Positions 28,061 to 36,287 of a DNA stretch of 64,000 nt are shown piece by piece (the stretch's first letter is position 1; each line of letters opens with the position of its first letter). The notes under the pieces were generated by a model. It ran no database searches, had not been told where the DNA came from, and saw only the letters and a list, made by a program, of their open reading frames with translations. A program made the translations under genes and the position numbers. The stretch is taken from NCBI GenBank assembly GCA_035373905.1, contig DAOSOK010000029.1, positions 4,714 through 68,713 on the forward strand. The letters are read 5' to 3'. This DNA comes from Candidatus Ozemobacteraceae bacterium. Lineage in GTDB: Bacteria; Muiribacteriota; Ozemobacteria; Ozemobacterales; Ozemobacteraceae.

Positions 28061-28999
28061 TCATTCCGGGCTGACGACGATCGCTTCCTGGGAAGCCTGC
28101 CGGGCGCTCGTTATCCTGTGCTGCGGTTTGGCCATGAGCACACGGGTTTCGGGCGGCACCGACTCGGTGAGCCAGACGTTGCCGCCGATGACCGAACCGC
28201 GGCCGATCACGGTGTTTCCGCCGAGGATGGTCGCGCCGGCATAGACGACGACGTCATCTTCGATCGTGGGGTGGCGCTTCGCATTGCGGATCACGTTTCC
28301 CTGGGAATCGCGGGGGAAATTGAGCGCGCCAAGCGTTACGCCCTGATACAGGGTCACCCGGTCGCCGATGACGGTCGTTTGTCCGATCACGACGCCGGTT
28401 CCGTGGTCGATGAAAAAGCTGCGGCCGATCTTCGCCCCGGGATGGATGTCGACGCCGGTCCGCGCGTGGGCCCACTCGGTCATGATGCGGGGAATGAGAA
28501 TCAGCCCCTGCTCGCTGAGATGGTGCGCAATGCGGTACACCGCGATCGCCTCGAGCCCGGGATAGCTGAAAATGATCTCGTCGAAGCCCGAGGCGGCGGG
28601 ATCGTTCCGGTACGCCGCCCGAACGTCGTCCTCGAGGATGTTTCGGATGGCCGGCAGGTCTTCGATGAACGTGCGTGCGATCAGAGCGGCATAGCTTTGA
28701 CAATGTTTGCAGGCGCGGTGGGCGAACCTGCACGAATGCTGCGACTCGCGCAGAACCTGGGCCTGGAGTCTCTCATACAGGGTCGCGACCCGGAAGCCGA
28801 CCTGGAGCTCCATCGACTCGAAGGAGAGCCTCGAGTCGCCGAAATACCCCGGAAAAATCAGGAACAACGCGTCTTCGAGAATCTGCGCCATCTCCCGTTT
28901 GTCGGGAAGCGGGCTCGCGTCGAAGTGCTGCACTCCGTCGGCACCGTCGGCCAGCCCGGCCATCACCTTGTCCGTGAGCTTTTTCAGCATCGGGTTCAT
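28061..28999 (-). CDS. cysE: Serine O-acetyltransferase
   Basis: Transfers acetyl from acetyl-CoA to L-serine, the first committed step of cysteine synthesis. The 312-residue protein has a long N-terminal helical part and a C-terminal left-handed beta-helix of hexapeptide repeats. Key stretches: ARTGVDIHPGAKIGRSFFID near residue 195, HGTGVVIGQT with the catalytic histidine, and LYQGVTLGAL. This length matches the EpsC-like bacterial class rather than the 270-residue E. coli CysE. I chose the ATG at 28999 because GGGAGG is six bases upstream; the ATG at 29005 abuts it. No cysK is beside it. Confidence 0.92.
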   Translation of the reverse strand: MNPMLKKLTDKVMAGLADGADGVQHFDASPLPDKREMAQILEDALFLIFPGYFGDSRLSFESMELQVGFRVATLYERLQAQVLRESQHSCRFAHRACKHCQSYAALIARTFIEDLPAIRNILEDDVRAAYRNDPAASGFDEIIFSYPGLEAIAVYRIAHHLSEQGLILIPRIMTEWAHARTGVDIHPGAKIGRSFFIDHGTGVVIGQTTVIGDRVTLYQGVTLGALNFPRDSQGNVIRNAKRHPTIEDDVVVYAGATILGGNTVIGRGSVIGGNVWLTESVPPETRVLMAKPQHRITSARQASQEAIVVSPE

Positions 29000-29036
29000 G
29001 GGCATCCTCCCTCTCCGCTACCGGCGCGCCGGAATG

Positions 29037-29071
29037 AAAAGCGCCCCGGAGACTGTGCTCTGCCGGGGCGC
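29037..29071 (-). terminator. Intrinsic terminator of the exported protein gene
   Basis: Read on the minus strand, GCGCCCCGG and CCGGGGCGC form a nine-pair stem around a 13-base loop, followed by TTTT. It lies just after the stop at 29086 and ahead of cysE. Confidence 0.8.
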
Positions 29072-29085
29072 GCCGTTTCCATCGG

Positions 29086-29853
29086 TCACTCGACGATGAT
29101 TCGTCCGTTGATCTCGCAATAGACCATGCGATCGTCGACGATGAGCATGCTTTGCTCTGCGCCGGTCGCGGCGTCCCCATAATAAAGTCTCCAGTATATT
29201 TCCTCGCCGCCGGCGGTTTCGGCGTTGAAGCGCTGAACGCGGATGTCGCCGTTTTCCGTCTTCTCGGGGGCGTATTTTTTCCAGAGCTGGGCCACGCGCT
29301 GGGGCGCCTCGTCGAACGCGACGGCCGCCGCCGTGATCTGCCCTTCTTCGACCGCCGACAACAGGGCCTCGAGAACCGTGGCGAGGGCCTTGTCCTTGCC
29401 GGTCGGATCGCCGTCGACGAACGTGAAGATCATCGCGGCTTTTTTGTCTTTGCGAATGTTTTGATACAGGGTCTCGGCGACCTCGCCGTTTTTCCGGACG
29501 GTCCGGAAGCGGTAAAAGTCGGTGCGGATGGTGGGTTGCCGCACATCGAGAAACATGCCGTATCGGGAAATGCTGACTTCGGCATACTCGGCTTCGTGGC
29601 GAGCCCACGCGTCGATGACCCATTCGGGGACCTGGCTCATGCCGACCAGGGCGACCTCGATACGGCCGCCGGCGGAGCAGTCAAGAAGCCGCTCGATCGT
29701 ATTCTTCAGCCCCTCGCGATGGGATACCGTCTGAGCATTCCGCTGGATCTCGGCGATATACCCCGCGTCGAGGGAGGCCAGCGTATCGGCACGCACGGCC
29801 GGGGTCATCAGCAACAGGCCGGTTACGGCGGCGGCAAGAAGCATTTTTTTCAT
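29086..29853 (-). CDS. Exported protein of unknown function
   Basis: A 255-residue protein with a signal peptide (MKKMLLAAAVTGLLLM, cleavage expected after AVRA). The mature part looks like a compact alpha/beta domain (for example RIEVALVGMSQVPEWVID and KKAAMIFTFVDGD) with no motif I recognise. I chose the ATG at 29853 because GGAGG is nine bases upstream; the ATG at 29862 touches that site. It has a plausible promoter at 29911-29939 and a terminator right after its stop, so it is a single-gene unit. Confidence 0.7.
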   Translation of the reverse strand: MKKMLLAAAVTGLLLMTPAVRADTLASLDAGYIAEIQRNAQTVSHREGLKNTIERLLDCSAGGRIEVALVGMSQVPEWVIDAWARHEAEYAEVSISRYGMFLDVRQPTIRTDFYRFRTVRKNGEVAETLYQNIRKDKKAAMIFTFVDGDPTGKDKALATVLEALLSAVEEGQITAAAVAFDEAPQRVAQLWKKYAPEKTENGDIRVQRFNAETAGGEEIYWRLYYGDAATGAEQSMLIVDDRMVYCEINGRIIVE

Positions 29854-29910
29854 GTTTGTCATCCTCCAGGATGTCGTTCTTTTTTTCGTCTTCGTTTTTT
29901 GTAGTCGATC

Positions 29911-29939
29911 AGCGTATCACAACAACGCGGTTCCGTCAA
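29911..29939 (-). promoter_or_regulatory. Predicted promoter of the exported protein gene
   Basis: On the minus strand TTGACG, 17 bases, TACGCT. The -10 match is weak. Confidence 0.4.
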
Positions 29940-29960
29940 CCAAAAACGTGATTTTTTCTG

Positions 29961-29990
29961 TTGCGCGGGCCGCGATATCTCCCCTATAAT
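29961..29990 (+). promoter_or_regulatory. Predicted promoter of the small protein/AAA+ pair
   Basis: TTGCGC, 18 bases, TATAAT, followed after about 24 bases by GGAGGAG and the ATG at 30033. Confidence 0.6.
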
Positions 29991-30032
29991 AGATGATCGA
30001 CAATCACCTTCATCCGTTGGAGGAGACAGATC

Positions 30033-30266
30033 ATGAAACACGAAGTCACCGCCGGAACGCCCCGCGAAACACTCACCCGCACGGCATCCGGAATGCTGAT
30101 ATACTGCCGCGAACTCTTCGAAAAAGATCTCTACAGGCACCAGATGCCCCAAGTGCGGGGCGAAGAACTCCAGCTGGCCGCTCCCAGGCCGCCCTCGCCA
30201 ACGGCCGTGAAACCGGCCACCCCGGCCACCGTCAAGAAGCAGCGCGGAACGACGGCCCGCCCGTGA
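30033..30266 (+). CDS. Small protein of unknown function
   Basis: A 77-residue protein (starts MKHEVTAGTPRETLTRTASG) with a strong ribosome site (GGAGGAG) and its own promoter. The first half is helical; the tail is proline- and basic-rich (PPSPTAVKPATPATVKK). No signal or TM segment. It overlaps the beginning of the AAA+ gene region (GTGA), so it is probably co-translated with it and may be its partner. No family recognised. Confidence 0.6.
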   Translation: MKHEVTAGTPRETLTRTASGMLIYCRELFEKDLYRHQMPQVRGEELQLAAPRPPSPTAVKPATPATVKKQRGTTARP

Positions 30267-30268
30267 GC

Positions 30269-31765
30269 ATGCCCCGAACGGCCGGCATTACCGCGCTCAA
30301 ACGGGCGCTGATGGCCGGCACTCCCGTCATCGCGATCAGCAGCTGGGAGGAAGAACAGGTCATCGCGACGCTTGCGGCGATCTCCCGCTCCGTCTTCCAG
30401 AGCGACAAAACCCTCACGCAGTGGGATCTCCAGGCAGGCCTCACCGCGGGCGATCTGAACCAACCGGGCGTCACGACCCCGGAAGCGGCTCTCGAGGCCG
30501 CGGTTCGCGCGACGGAACCCGGTTTCTTCGTGTTTCGCGACATCATTCCCTTCCTCGAGAAGCCCGAGATCCAACGCCGGCTCCGCACCGTGAACACCGC
30601 ATTTCGCGGACAGAACCGCTTTCTCTTTCTGCTCGGCGGCGACATCCATCTCCCCGTCGACGTCCGCAAGGACGTCTATCTGCTCGACTTCGGCCTGCCT
30701 GACCAGGCAGAACTCACCGACCTGATCGAGCGCGCCTTCGCATCCGCGACCAAGCGGGGAGCGGAAAACAAAATGACTCCGGAAAACCTGGCCGCCGCGG
30801 CGACGGCTCTCCAGGGGTTTACGACGACCGAAGCCCAGCAGTGCCTCACCAAGCTTCTCTGGGGCGTGAAAGTCATCGACGGTTCGATCGTGAAGCAACT
30901 CCAGGAGGAAAAAGAGCAGCTCGCCCGCAAGGAGGGCATCCTCGAATACGTCCGGACGGACTCCTCCCTCGAAGACGTGGGCGGACTCGAGAATCTCAAG
31001 AACTGGCTGACGAAACGACGCCGGCTGTTTTCCCCGGAAGCGGCGGCGGCGGGGCTCAGACCCCCGCGCGGTCTGCTGATGATGGGAATATCCGGCTGCG
31101 GCAAATCGCTGTCGGTCAAGGCGATCAGTTCCCTGTGGAACCTGCCGCTGTTCCGACTCGACATGAACCAGGTGTATTCCGGCCTGCACGGTTCGCCGGA
31201 AGGCGCGTTCCATCGGGCGATCAAATCGATCGAGGCGATGGCGCCGGCCATTCTCTGGTTCGACGAAATCGAGGGCGGCATCAGCAGTTCGACGATGAAG
31301 GACGGCAGCACCGGCTCGCACATTTTTTCGGCGTTCCTCACCTGGATGCAGGAAAAGAAGGCCGACGTGTTCGTGGCCGCCACCGCCAACCGCATCGACC
31401 TGTTGCCCGCCGAAATCATCCGCAAGGGGCGGTTCGACCAGGTGTTTTTCATCGATCTGCCCAACGACCGCGAGCGCGAGGAGATTTTCAAGGTTCACCT
31501 CCAGCGGCGCGGCGTCGATACCGCAACGTTCGACCTCACGCTTCTCAGCGTCTCGACCGAGTTCTGGAACGGCGCCGAGATCGAGCACGTCGTCGAGGCG
31601 GCCATGGTCGAGGCCTTCGACCGGGGGGCCCAGTTGACGCTCGACGATCTGTACACGATCATCCGCGGCACGGTTCCCCTCTCGCGCACAATGGCCGAGC
31701 AGATCAAATTCATCCGCGCCTGGGCGAGCGAGCGAGCCATCTCCGCCTCGAAATCCGACAAGTAG
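30269..31765 (+). CDS. Ycf46-like AAA+ ATPase
   Basis: A 498-residue cytosolic ATPase with an N-terminal Ycf46-type domain (SSWEEEQVIATLAAIS near residue 18) and a C-terminal AAA+ core. Walker A is GISGCGKS (about 273-280), Walker B ILWFDEIE (about 328), sensor 1 ATANRIDLLP and the arginine-finger region IRKGRFDQVFF. Length and layout match cyanobacterial/plastid Ycf46 (about 500 residues), whose biochemical role is still unclear. The start is uncertain: GTG at 30263 overlaps the upstream stop, ATG at 30269 follows it. An open frame continues upstream but is a shadow of the small gene. Confidence 0.85.
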   Translation: MPRTAGITALKRALMAGTPVIAISSWEEEQVIATLAAISRSVFQSDKTLTQWDLQAGLTAGDLNQPGVTTPEAALEAAVRATEPGFFVFRDIIPFLEKPEIQRRLRTVNTAFRGQNRFLFLLGGDIHLPVDVRKDVYLLDFGLPDQAELTDLIERAFASATKRGAENKMTPENLAAAATALQGFTTTEAQQCLTKLLWGVKVIDGSIVKQLQEEKEQLARKEGILEYVRTDSSLEDVGGLENLKNWLTKRRRLFSPEAAAAGLRPPRGLLMMGISGCGKSLSVKAISSLWNLPLFRLDMNQVYSGLHGSPEGAFHRAIKSIEAMAPAILWFDEIEGGISSSTMKDGSTGSHIFSAFLTWMQEKKADVFVAATANRIDLLPAEIIRKGRFDQVFFIDLPNDREREEIFKVHLQRRGVDTATFDLTLLSVSTEFWNGAEIEHVVEAAMVEAFDRGAQLTLDDLYTIIRGTVPLSRTMAEQIKFIRAWASERAISASKSDK

Positions 31766-31782
31766 GCGCACGCGGCCCGTTT

Positions 31783-31904
31783 TTGAAGCCCGCAGGCTGA
31801 ATCCCCCGTCGCCCTGAGCTTGTCGAAGGACGAGCGCATTTCGCGCTTCGACAGGCTCAGCGCGAGCGGGAAGGCAACATGCCTTGTATCATGCAGGGAT
31901 CAAC
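31783..31904. repeat. Dispersed palindromic repeat, copy 3
   Basis: Contains GCCCTGAGCTTGTCGAAGGA and CTTCGACAGGCTCAG as facing arms, with TTGAAGCCCGCAGG on the left and ATGCAGGGATCAAC on the right acting as imperfect inverted ends. Confidence 0.75.
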
Positions 31905-31940
31905 GGCACACACATCGCAACCCCGTGTACACAATTTGCC

Positions 31941-31969
31941 TTGCGCGTTGAATGTTTTTGGTGTATAGT
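31941..31969 (+). promoter_or_regulatory. Predicted promoter of feoAB
   Basis: TTGCGC, 17 bases, TATAGT, followed directly by a palindrome at the expected transcription start. Confidence 0.7.
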
Positions 31970-31991
31970 AATGTTAGATGAAGCTAACAAT
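31970..31991. promoter_or_regulatory. Probable DtxR-type iron repressor operator
   Basis: TGTTAG, six bases, CTAACA, extended to AATGTTAG/CTAACAAT. The TTAG...CTAA core resembles DtxR/IdeR boxes. It overlaps the +1 region of the feo promoter, where a bound repressor would block transcription. The likely regulator is encoded at 34637. Confidence 0.6.
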
Positions 31992-32059
31992 GTGTCACGG
32001 TTGAAACATCCGGCGACCGATCTGGTTGGGCGGCGCGAGCCGCAGGAGACGAAACAGGC

Positions 32060-32311
32060 ATGGTAAAGATGAACGTCACGCTTTCCGATCTGCCGATCGG
32101 CGAGACGGCGACGATCAGAGACATCGACGCCTCCACCCCGGCGGGAAACCGTCTGCTCGAACTCGGGTTCATTCCCGGCACGCCGGTCACGGCCCTCCAG
32201 CGGGCACCCATGGGCGATCCCGCGACGTTCTGCATCCGGGGCTACTGCATCGGCCTCCGCCGCAGCGAATCCTCTCTCGTCAGCATCCATCCCGTCAGGC
32301 GAGCCGCCTGA
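32060..32311 (+). CDS. feoA: FeoA ferrous iron transport accessory protein
   Basis: An 83-residue SH3-fold protein that works with FeoB in Fe(II) uptake. It has the usual LSDLPIGETATI start and LLELGFIPGTPV core, with IRGYCIGLRRSE near the end. CAGGAGA lies upstream of the ATG. It ends 11 bases before feoB, under the promoter and palindrome at 31941-31991. Confidence 0.93.
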   Translation: MVKMNVTLSDLPIGETATIRDIDASTPAGNRLLELGFIPGTPVTALQRAPMGDPATFCIRGYCIGLRRSESSLVSIHPVRRAA

Positions 32312-32322
32312 ACGGCAGCATC

Positions 32323-34620
32323 ATGGAGCCGGTCCGCGTTTTCCTGGTCGGCAACCCGAACTGCGGCAAGACGAGCCTTTTCAACGCCATCACCGGCGAG
32401 CGCCGTCACGTCGGCAATTGGCCGGGCGTCACCGTCGACCGCATCGAGGGCTTTCGCCGGGTCGGCGATCGCGAACTGGTCGTTTCCGACCTCCCGGGAA
32501 CGTATTCGCTGACGCCCGCAAGCCCCGAAGAACGGGTCGTTCTCGATCAACTCGACGAGATAGCCGGCAACACGATGCTGAATGTCATCGACGCGGGAAA
32601 CCTCGAGCGCAATCTCTTCCTCACCATGCAGCTGCTCGAGCTCGGTCTGCACCCCTGGCTCGTGTTCAACTGCTACGATGCCCTCAAGGCCTCCGGCGCC
32701 AAGCTCGACCTCGAAAAGGTCGCGAGGCTGACCGGCTGCAGGGTGTTTGCGACCGTCGCCCGAACCGGGGAAGGCATCCCGGCGCTCATCGCAGCGCTTT
32801 CCGAACCGTCACCGGCCGGCCCATCCGACAACGGCCTGACCGTCATGCGGCTTCCCCGGCCCTGGCAGTCGGCCGTGGAAACGGCGATGCCCTCGCTCTT
32901 CCGGCAATCCTGGCCGAATGCAGCGCCCTCCAGGCGGCTTCGGGCGATCCAGGCTCTCATCGGCCAACCGTCGCCGGACGCCCATCCCGAAACGGAATCG
33001 GCGCAGGAGCTCGAGCCGGTCCGGGCGAAACTGCTCCAGGCCCTCGAGTCCGCCGGCGAGTGCGTGACCGGCGCCGGAGGTCTGCCGTGCCGCCTCGCGA
33101 CCGACCGCTACGATCGCATTTCCCGCCTCCTGAAGGCGACCCACAAGGCCGCACCGTCTGCCGAAGACCGGGGTTCCTCGGACCTCGACCGCATTTTCAC
33201 CCACCGGCTCTGGGGCATCCCCGTCTTCGCCGCGCTCATCGCCCTGATGTTCTGGACGACCTTCTCGCTCGGGGCGTATCCGGCCGACGCGATCGAAGCC
33301 GGCATCGAGCATCTCCGGGGGCTCGGCGCCGCGCACCTTCCGGACGGCCTGTGGCGCGATCTTCTTCTGGACGGCATCGTCACGGGCCTCGGCGGCATCC
33401 TGGTTTTTCTTCCAAGCGTGCTGATTCTCTTCCTCTGGATCTCGCTTCTCGAAGACTCCGGCTACATGTCGCGCGCCGCCTTTCTCATGGACAGACTGAT
33501 GCAGGGAATCGGCCTCCATGGCCGCGCGTTCGTCCCGCTGCTGATGGGTTTCGGCTGCAACGTTCCGGCGATCATGTCGACCCGCCTGCTCGACGACAGG
33601 CGCCAGCGCCGGCTTGTGACCCTGCTCATGCCCCTCGTCGGCTGTTCGGCGCGGCTGCCGGTGCTGGTTTTATTCTGTGGAATATTTTTTCCCGAACGAC
33701 CCGGGCTGACACTTTCGATCCTGTATTTCATCAACCTGCTCGTGCTCGTCACGGTCGGCAGACTGCTCAGCCGGTTCATGCCGCCGCTCACCCAGGCGCC
33801 GTTCATGCTCGAAATGCCGCCCTACCGGCTTCCAACATGGCGCAGCGTGAAGTCGATGCTCTGGGATAAAGCCTGGCACTTCCTTGAAAAAGCCGGCGGC
33901 GTAATCCTGGCCGGTACGATCCTTGTCTGGAGCCTGACGGCGTTCCCCCGCGACGTCGTCTACAGCCGCCCGTATCAGGCCGAGATCGCAGCTCTGAAAG
34001 CCGCCTCGCAGACCGCAGAGATCGCCGAACGGATCGCCGGCCTCGAAGAGTCGCTGGCGCGCGAAACGATGGAACGCCGCTACATGGGAAGCCTCGGCCG
34101 GGCTCTCGAGCCACTGGTGCGGCCTCTCGGCTTCGGATGGCGCGAGGCGGTCTCGCTCGTGCCGGGATTCCTGGCGAAGGAGAGCATTGTCTCGACGCTG
34201 TCGGTCCTGTACAAGCCCGTCGACAACGATCTCGGAACGGCTATGCGCCGCGAGGGGATGACGCCGATGATCGGCTTCCTGTTCATGCTGTTCACGCTGC
34301 TCTACGTGCCGTGCCTTCCGACCGTCGGCGTCATCTGGCGCGAGACGAAGTCGGCGGGGTTCACCCTGGTCGCGACCCTGCTCCCGGGCGTCCTCGCCTG
34401 GTCGCTGACCCTGATCACGGCGACCATTGCCGGAGTCACCAGAACGGCCCCGGCCGCCTCTTCCCCACCAGGCGACACGGTCGTGATTCTGGTTTCGATC
34501 GTCTTCGCCGTGTGGTATCTTGTCCGAAGGCTTCGCGCCGACCTCGGCGGAGAAACCCCGTGTGCCTCGTGCAGAGGAACGAGCTGCCGCGTCGTCCGTT
34601 CCGACGGCGAAAACCCATGA
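32323..34620 (+). CDS. feoB: FeoB ferrous iron transporter
   Basis: A 765-residue inner membrane Fe(II) transporter. The N-terminal G domain shows G1 GNPNCGKTS (residues 9-17), G3 DLPGTYS and the G4-like NCYD (instead of the usual NMxD). The membrane domain carries the gate motifs (ESGYMSR-type EDSGYMSRAAF, GFGCNVPAIMSTR). The C-terminus ends in a short cysteine cluster CASCRGTSC, a known but variable feature. The open frame extends upstream to 32026 across feoA, but the ATG at 32323 starts directly before the G1 motif. Middle gene of feoA-feoB-regulator. Confidence 0.94.
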   Translation: MEPVRVFLVGNPNCGKTSLFNAITGERRHVGNWPGVTVDRIEGFRRVGDRELVVSDLPGTYSLTPASPEERVVLDQLDEIAGNTMLNVIDAGNLERNLFLTMQLLELGLHPWLVFNCYDALKASGAKLDLEKVARLTGCRVFATVARTGEGIPALIAALSEPSPAGPSDNGLTVMRLPRPWQSAVETAMPSLFRQSWPNAAPSRRLRAIQALIGQPSPDAHPETESAQELEPVRAKLLQALESAGECVTGAGGLPCRLATDRYDRISRLLKATHKAAPSAEDRGSSDLDRIFTHRLWGIPVFAALIALMFWTTFSLGAYPADAIEAGIEHLRGLGAAHLPDGLWRDLLLDGIVTGLGGILVFLPSVLILFLWISLLEDSGYMSRAAFLMDRLMQGIGLHGRAFVPLLMGFGCNVPAIMSTRLLDDRRQRRLVTLLMPLVGCSARLPVLVLFCGIFFPERPGLTLSILYFINLLVLVTVGRLLSRFMPPLTQAPFMLEMPPYRLPTWRSVKSMLWDKAWHFLEKAGGVILAGTILVWSLTAFPRDVVYSRPYQAEIAALKAASQTAEIAERIAGLEESLARETMERRYMGSLGRALEPLVRPLGFGWREAVSLVPGFLAKESIVSTLSVLYKPVDNDLGTAMRREGMTPMIGFLFMLFTLLYVPCLPTVGVIWRETKSAGFTLVATLLPGVLAWSLTLITATIAGVTRTAPAASSPPGDTVVILVSIVFAVWYLVRRLRADLGGETPCASCRGTSCRVVRSDGENP

Positions 34621-34636
34621 CAAGGCGGTTGCCCGA

Positions 34637-35119
34637 ATGAAGGAACCAGGCGAGTCTCAACGTTCGAAAAAAGGGCTCTCGAGCACGCTCGAGTCGTACC
34701 TCGAACACATTCACGAGCTCCAGCGCAAATACGGCGCCGTCCGCGCCACCGATATCGCCTCGGCGATGGGTTGCACCACGCCGTCCGTCACCAACGCGCT
34801 CCGACGTCTGGCGAAACTCGAACTGATCAAATACGAAACCTACCGCCCCGTGACCCTCACGAAGCTGGGCGAATCGACGATCAGAAGGCTCAATTCCCGT
34901 CATCGGGTCCTGGCCGACTTTTTCCTGAACGTCCTCGAGCTTCCGGAAGAACTCGCCGAGGAAGAAGCGTGCAGCCTCGAGCACAAGATCTCCCCGGCCA
35001 CGATCGCGCGTCTCGCCGATTACATGGAATTCCTTCACCAGGATCTCGGCGACGCGACTCTTCAACGCCGAAAACGCGATTTCGCGAACTTCAGGAACAG
35101 AAAGCAGAGTAGCCGCTGA
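34637..35119 (+). CDS. DtxR/MntR-family metal-dependent repressor
   Basis: A 160-residue winged-helix regulator (TLESYLEHIHELQ, then a helix-turn-helix RATDIASAMGCTTPSVTNAL) with a C-terminal dimerisation domain. Compared with MntR, the metal ligands Glu11, His77, Glu102 and His103 have counterparts (YLE, NSRHRVL, LEHKIS) but the first aspartate is serine. It sits 16 bases after feoB and probably represses feoAB through the palindrome at 31970-31991 when iron is plentiful. I chose the ATG at 34637; an upstream ATG at 34520 lies inside feoB. Confidence 0.85.
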   Translation: MKEPGESQRSKKGLSSTLESYLEHIHELQRKYGAVRATDIASAMGCTTPSVTNALRRLAKLELIKYETYRPVTLTKLGESTIRRLNSRHRVLADFFLNVLELPEELAEEEACSLEHKISPATIARLADYMEFLHQDLGDATLQRRKRDFANFRNRKQSSR

Positions 35120-35254
35120 ATTCCATCCCCCGCCCCTTAGCCAGCGGTTGGGCGCAAGACCGTGGCAAGCGGACTCGCTAACGGCAGCACAGTATTATAT
35201 ATTTCGATATATTGCATAAGAAATTCCTGCAAAGCGCAAGCGGGCCTTTTTCGT

Positions 35255-35707
35255 TCAGATGATGCCGCCCATGCCGGCCAGCACCAGACTGTAGACGACG
35301 CAGAGGCCGAGAGCCGTCAGGCAGTTGAAGACCGCCCCCGTGGCCGGGTGACCGGTGCGCAGCCAGCGCGTCATTTCGTCGTCCTGCGTGTAGAGGACGC
35401 TCTCCGGGGCAAGCCCATCCATGGCCGCCAGGAGGCCGGCGAGATCGCGAGCGCGCCTGTGAACGCGGAAAGCCGCGACGTGAAACGAGGCCACATGGCC
35501 GGAGGCAAACACGCCGACGCAAGCGATCAGCAAGGCGGGAAGAGCCTTGTCTGAGGCGTTCGTGACGAACCAGCCGGTCATCGCGGTCGCGGCCCCGAGA
35601 TAGAACTTCAAAAACTCCTCGGCCCGGCCGTGAAGGGTTGCGGCAGCCTCTTCCGACTGACGCCAGAACTGGATCAACGTCTCCCGCTTCGTCGCGACGT
35701 CCCCCAT
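35255..35707 (-). CDS. Small multi-pass membrane protein of unknown function
   Basis: A 150-residue protein with three or four hydrophobic segments (FYLGAATAMTGWFV; ALPALLIACVGVFASGHVA; AVFNCLTALGLCVVYSLVLAG) separated by charged stretches; the N-terminus is a charged helix (TLIQFWRQSEEAAATLHGRA). No family recognised. The open frame runs further upstream, but the arginine-rich extension is not protein-like, so I use the ATG at 35707. Promoter not identified. Confidence 0.6.
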   Translation of the reverse strand: MGDVATKRETLIQFWRQSEEAAATLHGRAEEFLKFYLGAATAMTGWFVTNASDKALPALLIACVGVFASGHVASFHVAAFRVHRRARDLAGLLAAMDGLAPESVLYTQDDEMTRWLRTGHPATGAVFNCLTALGLCVVYSLVLAGMGGII

Positions 35708-35844
35708 CGCATCCGCCCCCACTGAAAAATTGCGACGTCGCCGGCTCTTCCGGTCTCGCCTGCCCAGCCGACGCCCCCTCCGGAACATTCCTGATCATTG
35801 TAGCGCATGTCGCCCGAAAATTCAGTCGGGGAATTCACGGGATA

Positions 35845-35883
35845 AAACGCGACCGCCCCGGATCATACGTCCGGGGCGGTCGC
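35845..35883 (-). terminator. Strong intrinsic terminator
   Basis: Read on the minus strand, GCGACCGCCCCGGA pairs with TCCGGGGCGGTCGC around a seven-base loop, then GTTTTATC. It directly follows the small minus-strand gene ending at 35898. Confidence 0.85.
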
Positions 35884-35897
35884 ATCGGAGATCTCTC

Positions 35898-36146
35898 TCA
35901 GTGAGTCGTCACTGACGCCATTTCACTCTGGAAGCGGGTGTAGACTTCATACGTCGACAGGCGTTCCAGGAGATCCTCTTCCTGGCTTTCCATCCAGACC
36001 AGGAAATTGTCGTCGGTCATCAGCTCCGTAATTCCCACCATCGCGGGGTGCACCATACTCGTTGCTTCCTCCTCGGCTTCGCGAAATTTTTCGTTCCAGG
36101 TAATCTTTCGTACGTTTTCGTTCGATTCCGAAGAGGCTATCGGCAA
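35898..36146 (-). CDS. Small acidic protein of unknown function
   Basis: An 82-codon frame rich in acidic and methionine residues (ITELMTDDNFLVWMESQEED, LLERLSTYEVYTRFQ). It is followed within 15 bases by a very strong terminator, which argues for a real transcript. The start is doubtful: TTG at 36146 without a ribosome site, or ATG at 36056 with GAGGAGG 11 bases upstream, giving 52 residues. No family recognised. Confidence 0.45.
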   Translation of the reverse strand: MPIASSESNENVRKITWNEKFREAEEEATSMVHPAMVGITELMTDDNFLVWMESQEEDLLERLSTYEVYTRFQSEMASVTTH

Positions 36147-36201
36147 CTTTTTTTCTTTTTTTGAGGGTTACCCCGCATCTCCGCTTCGCATGCGTCATGT
36201 C

Positions 36202-36229
36202 TTGCTTCATTCGGGGCGTTTCGTATAAA
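36202..36229 (+). promoter_or_regulatory. Predicted promoter of the kinase-like gene operon
   Basis: TTGCTT, 16 bases, TATAAA, about 58 bases upstream of the ATG at 36288. Confidence 0.5.
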
Positions 36230-36287
36230 ATGACTTCGGAACCGCAAGAAATTCGTGGTTCACATCTCAGAGAGGAAGAGGAAAGAC

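Noticed and set aside
29993..30268. Upstream extension of the AAA+ ATPase frame
   Set aside because: The extension runs in another frame through the small gene at 30033 and begins at the promoter; the translation is arginine/histidine-rich and not protein-like.
30131..31771. 546-codon minus-strand frame opposite the AAA+ ATPase gene
   Set aside because: It is a mirror of the ATPase codons; the plus strand has Walker motifs, a promoter and a ribosome site.
32026..32322. Upstream extension of feoB
   Set aside because: It overlaps feoA completely; FeoB proteins begin directly before the G1 motif, at 32323.
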